NCBI RefSeq assembly: GCF_015752045.1
Contig: NZ_JADOUS010000003.1
Coordinates: 186,001-250,000 of the forward strand
Source of the DNA: Arthrobacter_D sp015752045
GTDB lineage: Bacteria > Actinomycetota > Actinomycetes > Actinomycetales > Micrococcaceae
Length of the DNA stretch: 64,000 bases
Reading direction: 5' to 3'
In this document: positions 45,411 to 54,388 of the stretch, one piece after another
Position numbering within the stretch: the first letter of the stretch is position 1
Layout of the letters: each line of letters begins with the position of its first letter
Notes under the pieces: generated by a model
Told to the model about the DNA's origin: nothing
What the model saw: the letters and a program-made list of their open reading frames with translations, nothing else
The model's database searches: none
Position numbers and translations under genes: made by a program

Positions 45411-46679
45411 CTAGCCGCCGAAGACCGTGCGGTCCAGGAAGGCGTTGCGGAACGTGCCCTCGGGATCCATGCGACGGGCGAGGCTCCGGAAGTCCTCGAA
45501 ACGGGGATAGAGCGGTGCCAGCTGCGCGGCGTCCGCGGCGAACAGCTTCCCCCAGTGCGGGCGGGCACCCAGCGGGAGCAGTGCCGCCTCGAGGTCCGGC
45601 AGCAGCGCCTCGACGTCGGCCTGCATCGGCTTCCAGGTGAAGTGCAGGCCGATCCCGTCGCGGCGGTAGTTGCTGCTGAGCCACAGCTCGTCCGCCGCCA
45701 TGGAGCGCACCTCCGAGACCAGCAGCAGCGGTGCGATCCTCGGGGCGAGGGCACGCACCGCCTGGATCGCCTCCACCGCGTGGTCGCGGCCCACGAGGTA
45801 CTCGGTCTGCAGTTCCTGACCGTTGCTGGGGGTGAATGCGAGGCGGAAATGGGCCAGCCGGTCCGACCACGGTCCCGGGACGCCGAGCTGCTGCGTGCAG
45901 TGGTCCGCGGCCACACCCGGCACCGGATGGTAGGCGCGGTCCGCCGGTGTGCCGCCGTGGAACGCCCCGGGCACGGGACCGGCGCCGTCGACGCGGCTCT
46001 TGAGCCACGCCTGCCCGATGGTGTCGCCCGACCAGTCCGTGAACAGGCTGACGCTGTACGCGGCGGAGGTGGCGGCGTCGTAGTCCGCGAGCACCGCGTC
46101 CCACGGGACGTCCGTGAACACGTCCTGGCGCACGTCGAACGAGGGCTCGATGCGCAGGGTCACGCTGTGGACGACGCCGAGGGCGCCGAGGCCCACGACG
46201 GCGCCGTCGAAATCGTCGTCGCCCGAGACCAGGACCAGGACGTCGCCGGCCGCGGTCACGAGCTCCAGCCCGACGACCGCGGTGGCGAGGTTGCCGTTCG
46301 CATTCCCCGAGCCGTGGGTGGCGGTGGCGATGGCGCCTCCGACCGAGATGTGGGGGAGTGAGGCGAGATTGTGCAGGGCGAAGCCGTGACGCTGCAGGTG
46401 TTCCGCGAGCACCCCGTACCGCACGCCCGCGCCGACCGTGACGGTGAGCGCGCCCTCATCGATCCGTACCCCGGGATCGAGCGCATCCAGGCAGACGAGG
46501 GTGCCGGGGCTGTCCGCGATGTCATTGAAGGAATGGCGCGAGCCGAGCGTCCGGACCCGGGTGGCTCCCGCGACGGTCCGCTGGAGGTCGGCGAGCGAGG
46601 TAGGGTGCTCGATCGTCCGGGCCCGGTACTCGTAGTTGCCCGCCCAGTTGAGCCTGTCCCGTACCTGTTCCTCGATCAT
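45411..46679 (-). CDS. aldO: FAD-linked alditol/xylitol oxidase-like protein
   Basis: The 422-residue flavoprotein resembles alditol oxidase of Streptomyces: NWAGNYEYRARTIEHP at the start and GSRHSFNDIADSPG near residue 47, whose His is the covalent FAD site. ASLPHISVGGAIATATHGSG lies near 95, and an ALO-type C-terminal region ends DPEGTFRNAFLDRTVFGG. It would oxidise polyols such as xylitol or sorbitol at C1 with oxygen, giving hydrogen peroxide. AGGAAG lies 5 nt before the ATG at 46679; the ATG at 46691 is an alternative. Related gulono- or arabinono-lactone oxidase activity is possible. Confidence 0.85.
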   Translation of the reverse strand: MIEEQVRDRLNWAGNYEYRARTIEHPTSLADLQRTVAGATRVRTLGSRHSFNDIADSPGTLVCLDALDPGVRIDEGALTVTVGAGVRYGVLAEHLQRHGFALHNLASLPHISVGGAIATATHGSGNANGNLATAVVGLELVTAAGDVLVLVSGDDDFDGAVVGLGALGVVHSVTLRIEPSFDVRQDVFTDVPWDAVLADYDAATSAAYSVSLFTDWSGDTIGQAWLKSRVDGAGPVPGAFHGGTPADRAYHPVPGVAADHCTQQLGVPGPWSDRLAHFRLAFTPSNGQELQTEYLVGRDHAVEAIQAVRALAPRIAPLLLVSEVRSMAADELWLSSNYRRDGIGLHFTWKPMQADVEALLPDLEAALLPLGARPHWGKLFAADAAQLAPLYPRFEDFRSLARRMDPEGTFRNAFLDRTVFGG

Positions 46680-46885
46680 GGTCTTCCTCATCTGGCCGGC
46701 GTCGCGGCCGCGCACAGCAGGGCTGGGGCGGCACACTCGGAGGGGTGCCCGCCCATCCTAGTCATCCGGCAGGGGCCCTCCGCACCGTCCCGGCGACGCC
46801 GCCGGTCCGGGGCTCCCCCGGGTCGCCGCGGAGTCGCTGTACGATACGGACCTATGCCCGGAACACCCTCGAGGAGCCCGACCGC

Positions 46886-47818
46886 GTGACCATGAGACCG
46901 AATACCTCCGTGGAACCCGCCGAGTACAGGATCGAGGGCGGGGGGTACGCGGCTGTCGTCCTCGTCCTCGGCGCCGCAGTCCGCGAACTCACCCATGACG
47001 GGCGTCCGCTCGTGGTCGGCTTCGGCGCGGCGGAGGCGATGCCCAACTTCCGCGGCGCCTTCGTCGCCCCGTGGCCCAACCGCATCGAGGACGGTCGCTA
47101 CTCGTTCGACGGCGCCGATCACCGGCTGCCCATCAACGAACCCGAGCGCGGCACGGCCCTCCACGGTCTCGTCCACGACATCCCCTGGTCGCTCGTGGAC
47201 CACACCGGGTCCTCCGTCACGCTCGCGTGCACCATCGCGCCGAGCGCGGGCTACCCCTTCGAGGTGGCCCTCGAGGCGCGCTTCGGCGTCGACGTGCAGG
47301 GCTTCCGCACCGACATCACGGCGACGAACACCGGCTCGCGGCGCGCCCCCTACGGCGTCTGCCCGCACCCGTACCTCGTCGCCGGGCCCTCGCCCCTCGA
47401 CGAGTGGGTGCTCGACCTGCCCGCCGCCACGGTCCTGACGGTCACACCCGACCGGCTGCTGCCCGTGGCCAAGGAGCCCGTCGCCGGGACGCCGTTTGAC
47501 TTCCGGGCGGCCCATGCGCTCGGCGACGTGAAGATCGACCACGCGTTCACCGACCTGCAGCGCGACGCCGACGGCCGGGCCACGGTGCGGGTCATCGACC
47601 CGATCCACGGCAGCGGGACGGCGATGGTGTGGGGCGGGAGTTGCCCGTGGGTCCAGATCCACACGGCGGACCTGCCGCTGAAGCCGGAGAGCACGCGCCT
47701 CGGTCTCGCCGTCGAGCCCATGACCTGCCCACCCGACGCCTTCAACACCGGCGAGGACCTGATCGTCCTCGAGCCGGGGGAGACGCACCGGACCGGCTGG
47801 ACCATCTCGGCGCTGTAG
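46886..47818 (+). CDS. aldose 1-epimerase family protein
   Basis: The 310-residue protein has the mutarotase patterns FVAPWPNRIEDGRYSFDG near residue 60 and ALHGLVHDIPW near 93, where the His is a catalytic residue. KIDHAFTDL near 215 and a late VEPMTCPPDAFNTG near 275 also fit. It should interconvert anomers of an aldose. GAGGAG lies 9 nt before the GTG at 46886; the ATG at 46892 is nearly as good. It is divergent from the alditol oxidase gene, which may point to shared sugar metabolism. Confidence 0.88.
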   Translation: MTMRPNTSVEPAEYRIEGGGYAAVVLVLGAAVRELTHDGRPLVVGFGAAEAMPNFRGAFVAPWPNRIEDGRYSFDGADHRLPINEPERGTALHGLVHDIPWSLVDHTGSSVTLACTIAPSAGYPFEVALEARFGVDVQGFRTDITATNTGSRRAPYGVCPHPYLVAGPSPLDEWVLDLPAATVLTVTPDRLLPVAKEPVAGTPFDFRAAHALGDVKIDHAFTDLQRDADGRATVRVIDPIHGSGTAMVWGGSCPWVQIHTADLPLKPESTRLGLAVEPMTCPPDAFNTGEDLIVLEPGETHRTGWTISAL

Positions 47819-47983
47819 CCCCGGTCGGCTCCGGTCGCCCCGGTCGCTCGGGTCGGGAGGGCGGAAATGACCGCTCGCACGGCCTGATCGCCGTTCATTG
47901 GGCCCTCTCGCGGCCGCGGGAACCTCTGGTCCCGTCTGCCGTTCGCGGGTACGGTACCCCCAGGAACGGGGAGGAGGCCGGGC

Positions 47984-48244
47984 ATGGACGACCAGGACAT
48001 CCTGTCCACCATCCGGTCCCTCGTGGAGGAGGAGCACCGTCTCCGCGAGGGAGCGGCCGGTAGCGTCCGCGGTCACGAGAACGAGGGACGCCTGCGCCGC
48101 CTCGAGGAGAGCCTGGACCAGTGCTGGGACCTGCTGCGGCAGCGCCGGGCCAAGAAGGAGTACGGGGAGAATCCCGACTCGGCGTCCGTCCGTCCGGTCA
48201 GCCAGGTGGAGGGCTACTGGCCCCGGTCGAGGAGCCGGTCCTAG
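47984..48244 (+). CDS. DUF2630 family small protein
   Basis: The 86-residue protein reads MDDQDILSTIRSLVEEEHRLR and continues with a heptad-like helix including LEESLDQCWDLLRQRRAKKEYGENP. This charged helical pattern is that of DUF2630, an actinobacterial family of unknown function. The gene is preceded by GGAGGAGG. It stands alone and converges with the deacetylase gene. Confidence 0.85.
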   Translation: MDDQDILSTIRSLVEEEHRLREGAAGSVRGHENEGRLRRLEESLDQCWDLLRQRRAKKEYGENPDSASVRPVSQVEGYWPRSRSRS

Positions 48245-48267
48245 GGTCTCGCTGGAGCGGAACTCCC

Positions 48268-49146
48268 TCAACCGCCCACGAGCTGGTCGAGGGTGACGAA
48301 GCCGTAGCCGGCGCTGCTGATCTGATCGATGACCTGGCCCAGGGCGTCGGCGTCGAGGGTGCTGCCGTCGTCCGGGTTGGACCCGATATGCATGAGGACG
48401 ATCTCGCCCGGCTGGAGCCCGCCGAGAACCCGGTCCGTGACCGTCTGCGTGCTGATGCCGCCACTGGTGCCCTTCCATCCCAGGGTGTCCACGGTCCACC
48501 GGACGGCGACATAGCCGAGGTCGTTCACGGTGGCGATCGTCCGTGCATCCCGTTCACCGAAGGGGAAGCGGAAGAACGGGCGGGGATCGGCGCCGGCCGC
48601 CAGGATCGTCTGCTCGGCGCCGAGCACTTCCTGGGCGATGAGCGGATCCGAGAGGCTCGTGAAGCCGGGGTGCGTCATGGAATGGTTCGCGACGCGGTGA
48701 CCCGCCGCGGTGATCTGCCCGGCACCTCCGGGATTCGCCGTGGCCCAGGTCCCGGTCAGGAAGAAGGTGGCGGGAACTCCCTTGGCGGACAGGGTCGACA
48801 GGATCTTCGGCAGGCCGGCGGAATTGGCGCCGGCGTCGAAGGTGAGTGCCACCACGTTCCCTGCGCCGGGGATGACCGTGAGGTCCTGACCGCGCAGTGA
48901 CGGTGGGAAGGGTGTGGAGGGTGGTGGGGGCGTCGGCTCCGGCACGGGCGCCGTCGGGCCGGGGGAGGTCGTGACCGGCCCCGGCGAGGTCTGCACGGGC
49001 TCGGCCGACGGCGGTGGGCCGCCGGCGCGGCCCGCGATCACCACAGCGATCACCACGGTGAGCACCACGGTGAGCACCAGGAGGACGAGCGTGAGGACGA
49101 TAGCGGCCGAGCGCCGCCGTCCGGTTCCGGCTGGTGTCGCCGTCAT
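48268..49146 (-). CDS. membrane-anchored polysaccharide deacetylase (CE4)
   Basis: The 292-residue protein has a single N-terminal membrane anchor (about residues 15-42) and a Thr/Pro-rich spacer. A NodB-type domain follows: VALTFDAGANSAGLPKIL near 100, HRVANHSMTHPGFTSL near 150 with metal His residues, and FRFPFGERDARTI near 195. The first metal Asp pair is reduced to FDAGAN rather than the usual DDG, so activity on peptidoglycan or other N-acetyl sugars should be tested. The start ATG at 49146 directly precedes the anchor. Confidence 0.88.
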   Translation of the reverse strand: MTATPAGTGRRRSAAIVLTLVLLVLTVVLTVVIAVVIAGRAGGPPPSAEPVQTSPGPVTTSPGPTAPVPEPTPPPPSTPFPPSLRGQDLTVIPGAGNVVALTFDAGANSAGLPKILSTLSAKGVPATFFLTGTWATANPGGAGQITAAGHRVANHSMTHPGFTSLSDPLIAQEVLGAEQTILAAGADPRPFFRFPFGERDARTIATVNDLGYVAVRWTVDTLGWKGTSGGISTQTVTDRVLGGLQPGEIVLMHIGSNPDDGSTLDADALGQVIDQISSAGYGFVTLDQLVGG

Positions 49147-49291
49147 GGTTTCTCCCCCCGGACGGCGTCCGCGAGAGTCGCCTCGATGCACCCGGATCCG
49201 GGGCGGCCGTCCTTGCGCCACCGTCATGCCCATGGTCGGTCGCGCTCGGGCGCAGCGGCAGAGGCTTTGGTCACCGGGCGCGCCGGCAGCG

Positions 49292-49606
49292 TCAGGGCTG
49301 GTGCTGCCGCGGTCCCGTCGCGTCGAGGACCCGCGCTGCGAGATCGCGCGCCTCACGCAGGCGCTCGGGCGAGCAGCCCTCCACGGGGGGCATGGAGAAC
49401 CGTCCATGGGGAGAGGGATCGGCCTTCTCGCGACCCATGGCAGCCGGCGGGGTCCGGGGGCCGCCCGGGCGGATGCACAGCCGGGCGAGGAGGACGCCGC
49501 CCGTGACGATGAGGAGGAGGGGGTAGTACCGGGACCCCGCGGCGAGCGCGAAGATCCCGAGGGAGATGCTGAGGGTGGCAAGGGGAAGGAGCAGCCTGGT
49601 GGTCAT
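49292..49606 (-). CDS. hypothetical small membrane protein
   Basis: The 104-residue frame has two hydrophobic segments (about residues 5-22 and 28-45) and a polar tail ending in a helix EGCSPERLREARDLAARVLDATG. No family is recognised. It lies upstream of the deacetylase on the same strand. Start ATG at 49606; the GTG at 49609 is equivalent. The tail has reasonable coding character, but homology support is lacking. Confidence 0.5.
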   Translation of the reverse strand: MTTRLLLPLATLSISLGIFALAAGSRYYPLLLIVTGGVLLARLCIRPGGPRTPPAAMGREKADPSPHGRFSMPPVEGCSPERLREARDLAARVLDATGPRQHQP

Positions 49607-49702
49607 CACACGTCCGTCGTCGTTGACTGGTGGTGTGGGACCGATGGTACCCCCGGCCGGCGACGCGATCCAGAGGGCGCGGCATCGACCGAAGGGCCGG
49701 CC

Positions 49703-50611
49703 CTACTCCTTCACGGCACCCGCCGACGCGTTCATGATCCGCTTCTGGAAGACGAAGAAGACGATGGCCACCGGGACGGTCATCAGGGCCGCTGCCGCGA
49801 GTTTCAGCGGGTACTGCGTGCCTTGGCTCAGCTGGCCCGACGAGAGCTGGGCGACGCCCTTCGTCAGGGTGGTGAGCGCCGGATCCTGCGTGGACACGAT
49901 GAAGTGGTTCAGCTCGTTCCAGGACCCCTGGAAGGACAGGATGACGATGGTCATGACGGCGGGGCGGGCCATGGGGAGGACCACGGACCAGAAGGTCCGG
50001 AACGTCCCGGCGCCGTCGATCCTCGCCTGCTCCTCGACGCTGGCCGGGATGGACTCGAAGAAGTTCTTCATGATGAAGACCCCTGCGGCGTCCGCGAGCA
50101 GCGGCAATACCATTCCGGCGTAGGAATCGTAGATGCCGAGTTGGTTGATGACGAGGAACTTCGGGATGAGCAGCACCACGCCGGGCACGGCCATGATCGC
50201 CACCAGGAGGGCGAAGACCAGGCCCCGCCCGCGGAACGGGATGCGAGCCAGGGCGTAGCCGGCGAGGGAGTTGAAGAACACGCGGCCCGCCGTCACGAAG
50301 AGGGTGACGATGAAGGAGTTCTGCGCCCACGTGGGGAAGTCCGACGCTGCGAAGAGCTGGGTGTAGGCCGCGGTGGTCCAGTTCTGGGGGATCAGCCCGA
50401 GCGGGTTCTGGGCCGCCTCCGGCTCCGTCTTGAACGAGCTCGACACCTGGACGAGGAACGGGAAGATGTAGATCAGGGCCAGGACGGCCAGCAGCACGTA
50501 GAGGGTCAGCGCCCTGCGCCCCACGCCCGGGGACTTCCGGCGCCGGGCGGCGGACGGGGTCGGTTGCGGGGGAGGCGTCGATGCGGCGGGACGGGTGGCG
50601 AGCTGGCTCAT
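49703..50611 (-). CDS. carbohydrate ABC transporter permease (MalG type)
   Basis: The 302-residue protein has six helices after a Pro-rich cytoplasmic tail. The EAA loop is SVEEQARIDGAGTFRTFWSVVLPMARP near residue 190. It overlaps the upstream permease by ATGA. With the next two genes it forms an importer for an unidentified sugar. The ATPase is missing, as in the cellobiose system. Confidence 0.92.
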   Translation of the reverse strand: MSQLATRPAASTPPPQPTPSAARRRKSPGVGRRALTLYVLLAVLALIYIFPFLVQVSSSFKTEPEAAQNPLGLIPQNWTTAAYTQLFAASDFPTWAQNSFIVTLFVTAGRVFFNSLAGYALARIPFRGRGLVFALLVAIMAVPGVVLLIPKFLVINQLGIYDSYAGMVLPLLADAAGVFIMKNFFESIPASVEEQARIDGAGTFRTFWSVVLPMARPAVMTIVILSFQGSWNELNHFIVSTQDPALTTLTKGVAQLSSGQLSQGTQYPLKLAAAALMTVPVAIVFFVFQKRIMNASAGAVKE

Positions 50612-51759
50612 GGCTTCGGCTCCTTGACGGGCAGGGCGCTGCTGGAGGCGGTGCGCGCGCCGGTGGATGACACCGTCACCGGCACGATGCGGCGGCGCCG
50701 GGGGATGTCGCGCTCGCGGAGCGCGAGGCGCTGCAGCAGCGTGAGGACCACGATGATGGCGAACAGGATGAATGCGATTGCGGCACCCTCACCCCATCGC
50801 TGGTTGTTGAAGGCGGTGCTGAAGGACAGGTAGGCCGGGGTCAGCGTGGTTTTCGCGGGACCGCCCTGCGTGCCGGTGTAGATCTGGTCGAACACCTGCC
50901 AGGAACCGATCAGCCCGAGCGTGAGCACGGTGAACAGGGTGGGCCGCAGCATGGGCAGGGTCACCTGCCAGAAACGCTGCCAGCCGTTGGCGCCGTCGAC
51001 CATAGCCGCCTCCTGCACCTCGCCACTGATGTTCTGCAACGCGGCGATGAACAGCAGCATGAAGGTGCCCGACGTCGTGAAGATCGCCATCAGGATGAAC
51101 GCGCTCATCGCCACGGACGGGCCCGCGAGCCACTCCCACCCTGAGATGCCGAGGAAGGCGGGCTCGTTCAGGGATTCCGGGGCGGTCCCGATGCCGGCTG
51201 CCGCGAGGATCAGGTGGATCACACCGCGCGGATCCTGGAACCAGTTGGGCCCGGTCACCGAGATGAAGGAGAGCACGCGGTTCACGACGCCGGTGGAGCT
51301 GAACAGGAACAGCCAGAGGACCGTGATCGCCACCGAGCTCGTGACCGAGGGGAAGTAGAACGCCGTGCGGAAGAATCCCCGCCCGCGGAGCACTTCCCGA
51401 TTTACGAGGACCGCCAGGAACATGCTCAGCCCGGTCTGCAGGGGCACCACGAGCAGGACGTAGTACAGGTTGTTCCGGATGGACGTCCCGAAATCGCGGG
51501 AGGCCAGTCCGTCGCCGTCGAGGATCGCGGTGTAGTTCTCCCCGCCCACGAAGGAGACCGACTCCCCGAGCGGGCTGCCGCGCCCGGTCCAGTCGGACAT
51601 GCTCACCCACGCCGCCATCAGGACCGGGATGACGAGGAAGAGGTCGAGGATCAGCACGACCGGCGAGATGAACAGCCAGCCGGTGAGGCCCTGCTGCCCT
51701 CGCGAGGTTCGACGACGGGCGCTGCCTGTGCGTCGGGGGGAGGTACTCGATCGTGCCAC
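50608..51759 (-). CDS. sugar ABC transporter permease (MalF type)
   Basis: This 383-residue permease has a basic N-terminal tail, about six helices, a large extracytoplasmic loop (about residues 150-200) and the EAA loop VQEAAMVDGANGWQRFWQVTLPMLRP near residue 255. The GTG at 51759 is preceded by AAAGGAG. A C-terminal tail of about 35 Ser/Arg-rich residues is longer than usual. It lies 106 bp after the binding-protein gene. Confidence 0.92.
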   Translation of the reverse strand: MARSSTSPRRTGSARRRTSRGQQGLTGWLFISPVVLILDLFLVIPVLMAAWVSMSDWTGRGSPLGESVSFVGGENYTAILDGDGLASRDFGTSIRNNLYYVLLVVPLQTGLSMFLAVLVNREVLRGRGFFRTAFYFPSVTSSVAITVLWLFLFSSTGVVNRVLSFISVTGPNWFQDPRGVIHLILAAAGIGTAPESLNEPAFLGISGWEWLAGPSVAMSAFILMAIFTTSGTFMLLFIAALQNISGEVQEAAMVDGANGWQRFWQVTLPMLRPTLFTVLTLGLIGSWQVFDQIYTGTQGGPAKTTLTPAYLSFSTAFNNQRWGEGAAIAFILFAIIVVLTLLQRLALRERDIPRRRRIVPVTVSSTGARTASSSALPVKEPKP

Positions 51760-51865
51760 CGGGGTGCTCCTTTGCAGCGGTGCGGCCGGCCATGAGGGCC
51801 TGGCCAGGGGTGGACCGCGGCAACGCCCGTCCTGCGGGTCGGGCGCTGCCGCGGGTCTTGATGCC

Positions 51866-53131
51866 CTACTGGGTGTCGGCGATCACGGCCTCGAGGTCCG
51901 GCTGGATGCCGTCGAGGAGCTGCTGCGGATCGGCAGTCTTCAGGCTCTCGAGCTGCGCGTTGAGCTCGGCGACGACGTCCACGGCGCCGGGCTGGGCCGG
52001 GACGTTCTGGGCGTAGTCGCCGCCCGCGATGAACGGAGCGAGATCCGGGTACTGCTCCGACCACTGATCTGCTGCGGACTGGACGGACGGCATCACGCCG
52101 AAGGCCTCCGCAAAGGCCAGCTGGCTGTCGACCGAGGTCAGCTGCTCCACGAGCTGCCGTGCGCCCTCGACGTTGTCGCTGTCCGCGGCGATGCCCCAGC
52201 AGTTGGTGAACTGCAGGGTGCCCTTGCCGCCCGGACCCTCGGGGAGTTCCGCGACGGTGTAGCCGAGGTCCGGGTAGTCCGCACTCATGGCGCCGGCGAT
52301 CCAGTTGCCCTCGATGACCATGGCGGCCTGCCCCTTGCCGAAGGCTTCGCCGCCCCAGCCTGCGCCGAGGTCCGAGGAGTAGCTGGCCACGCCGTCGTTC
52401 AGCAACTGCTGCACGTAGGTGAGCGCTTCGACGTTCTCGGGGCTGTTGGCGGTCGCTTCGCCGCCGGTGACCAGGCCGCCACCGGCCGCGGCTGCGAACG
52501 CGCCGACGCGCTGGAATTCGGGGCTGAAGGCCAGTCCGACAGTGCCTTCCTTCGTCAGCGTCTTCGCGGTCTCCGCGAGTTCGTCCCAGGTGGTCGGGAT
52601 GTCCTCCTCCGAGAGGCCGGCTGCGGCCCAGAGCTCGTCGTTGATCACGAGCGCCAGCGTCGAGAAGTCCTTCGGCGCACAGTAGAGCGTGTCCTCGTAC
52701 GTGAACGCCTCGCGCAGCGCCGGGTAGAAGTCGTCCTTGGCGGGGAGGTCCTCCGCGTAGGGTTCGAGCGAACCGTTGGCCGCGTAGCCGGCGAAGGAGT
52801 CCGCGGAGACGTAGAAGACGTCGGCGGGCTTGCCGGAGGCGAAGCCCTGGCTGAGCTGCTGCGGGAGGTCCGAGGCGACGTTCACGGTCGCGTCGGTGCC
52901 GGACTCTGCGGACCACGAGGACACTGCCTCGGTCACGGCGTCCGTCTCGGCGGTGCCCGAGGATCCGATCAGGACGGTCAGGGGAGCGTCCGTGGCCTCG
53001 GTCTGGTCGCCCGAGCCCTCGCCGGCGTTGGAGAAGCCCGACCCGCCGCAGGCGGTCAGTGCCAGTGCGCCTACGGCCACCAGGGTTGCGGCGGCAAGGC
53101 GTCGGGAGCTTCGTGGAGTGCCAGTCATCAT
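51866..53131 (-). CDS. extracellular sugar-binding lipoprotein
   Basis: The 421-residue protein has a signal peptide ending in the lipobox LTAC near residue 26, followed by a Gly/Ser/Asp linker and a family-1 solute-binding fold (PLTVLIGSSGTAETDAV; KGQAAMVIEGNWIAGAM). GAAGGA precedes the ATG at 53131. The divergent glycogen-debranching-like glucosidase suggests an alpha-glucan or glucoside ligand, but the exact sugar cannot be read from sequence. Confidence 0.92.
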   Translation of the reverse strand: MMTGTPRSSRRLAAATLVAVGALALTACGGSGFSNAGEGSGDQTEATDAPLTVLIGSSGTAETDAVTEAVSSWSAESGTDATVNVASDLPQQLSQGFASGKPADVFYVSADSFAGYAANGSLEPYAEDLPAKDDFYPALREAFTYEDTLYCAPKDFSTLALVINDELWAAAGLSEEDIPTTWDELAETAKTLTKEGTVGLAFSPEFQRVGAFAAAAGGGLVTGGEATANSPENVEALTYVQQLLNDGVASYSSDLGAGWGGEAFGKGQAAMVIEGNWIAGAMSADYPDLGYTVAELPEGPGGKGTLQFTNCWGIAADSDNVEGARQLVEQLTSVDSQLAFAEAFGVMPSVQSAADQWSEQYPDLAPFIAGGDYAQNVPAQPGAVDVVAELNAQLESLKTADPQQLLDGIQPDLEAVIADTQ

Positions 53132-53160
53132 TGTCTGTGTCCTTCTTCGGTGGGGTGCTG

Positions 53161-54231
53161 TCAGGTGGTGCCGGCGGTGGGGATGCCGGTGTCGATGGGA
53201 TAGGGGATGCGCCGGACGAGCGTCGCCGGGAGCAGCAGGTGCTGCTCCGGCGCCAGGCCGCCCGCGCCTCCCGTGGTCGTTTCCGCAAGCTGGTGGGTGA
53301 GGACGGCGATCGCGTGGCGGGCGGCGTCCTCGATGGGTTGGGCGACGCTCGACAGCCCGACGGCAGCGGCCACCGGGGTGTCGTCGAAGCCCGTCACGGC
53401 CGCCGGTATGCCGGGGAAGGCCAGGCGCAGCTGCATGGCGGCGCCCAGTGCGAGGGAGTCGCTCACGCAGACGATCGCCGTCGCGCCTGCTGCCAGGAGG
53501 TGGCGGGCCGCCACTGCCCCCGTCTGTACGCCGTCGTCGATGGACGCCGTCAGTTCCTGGATGCGGCCGGGTCCGACGCCGGCGGCCGCGAGGGTGCGCT
53601 GCCAGCCCGCACGGCGATCGTCGCCGGCCCCCGACCCGGTCGGCCAGCCGAGGAACCCGATGGACTCGTGGCCCTCACCGAGGAAGGCGGCGGTGGCCTC
53701 GGCCGTCCCGGCCCCGCCGTCGACGTCGACCCACGCGTGCCTGCTCCGGAGGGGATCCTCGGCGTCGTCCCAGGGCCGGCCGAAGGCGGCGAAGGGGACG
53801 TCGTGGTCGAGGAGCCAGGCGGTCCGGCGGTCGCCGTGGTGGGTGCCGGTGAGGACGAACCCGTCGATGTCGGAGACCTGGAGCAGTTCCTCGTACTGGC
53901 GGATCTCGTCGGTGTCGGAGTCGGCGCAGAACAGCGTCAGCCGGTAGCCCTCGCGCTGCGCGGTCTCCGTCAGGGAGTGCAGGAAGCGGTCGAGGATGGA
54001 GCCGTTGATGCCGTCGTGAACCGGCATGAGTCGCAGGCCGAGGTTCATGGAGCGGCGGGTCCGCAACTGCCGGGCTGCCGCGCTGGGGCGGTAGCCGCTG
54101 GCCGCGATCGCCGCCTCGACCCGGGCGCGGGTCTCCGGCTTCACCCGGTGCGGGGCGTTGATGACGTTCGAGATGGTCTGCCGTGATACGCCGAGGGAGT
54201 CAGCGAGGGAAACCAGGGTGGTCTTCGTCAT
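53161..54231 (-). CDS. LacI family regulator of the second sugar operon
   Basis: The 356-residue repressor has the HTH LVSLADSLGVSRQTISNVINAPHRV at about residues 6-30 and a ligand domain containing GFVLTGTHHGDRR and AVTGFDDTPVAAAVGLSSVAQP. It is first in the minus-strand operon, 29 bp before the binding-protein gene. The palindromes at 54289-54336 are its likely targets, controlling both directions. The ATG at 54231 is the start of the HTH domain; the longer open frame is spurious. Confidence 0.92.
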   Translation of the reverse strand: MTKTTLVSLADSLGVSRQTISNVINAPHRVKPETRARVEAAIAASGYRPSAAARQLRTRRSMNLGLRLMPVHDGINGSILDRFLHSLTETAQREGYRLTLFCADSDTDEIRQYEELLQVSDIDGFVLTGTHHGDRRTAWLLDHDVPFAAFGRPWDDAEDPLRSRHAWVDVDGGAGTAEATAAFLGEGHESIGFLGWPTGSGAGDDRRAGWQRTLAAAGVGPGRIQELTASIDDGVQTGAVAARHLLAAGATAIVCVSDSLALGAAMQLRLAFPGIPAAVTGFDDTPVAAAVGLSSVAQPIEDAARHAIAVLTHQLAETTTGGAGGLAPEQHLLLPATLVRRIPYPIDTGIPTAGTT

Positions 54232-54288
54232 GGGTTCGTCCTCCTCGTCATCGGGTCGGGCGCCGGCGGTCGGTGCGTGTTTACAACC

Positions 54289-54336
54289 ATATGAACGTTC
54301 AAATAGGCTGTCAGCGACTAATTTGAACGATCCAAC
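54289..54336. promoter_or_regulatory. two LacI-type operators in the divergent promoter
   Basis: Site A, ATATGAACGTTCAAAT (54289-54304), and site B, ATTTGAACGATCCAAC (54321-54336), share TTGAACG half-sites. Their centres are 32 bp apart, close to three helical turns. They lie between the LacI gene and the glucosidase gene in an A/T-richer segment, suitable for controlling both. Confidence 0.75.
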
Positions 54337-54388
54337 AGTGTGAATCCCCTGCGAGGGTGGACGACTGGACCAACCACAAGGAGCTCCG

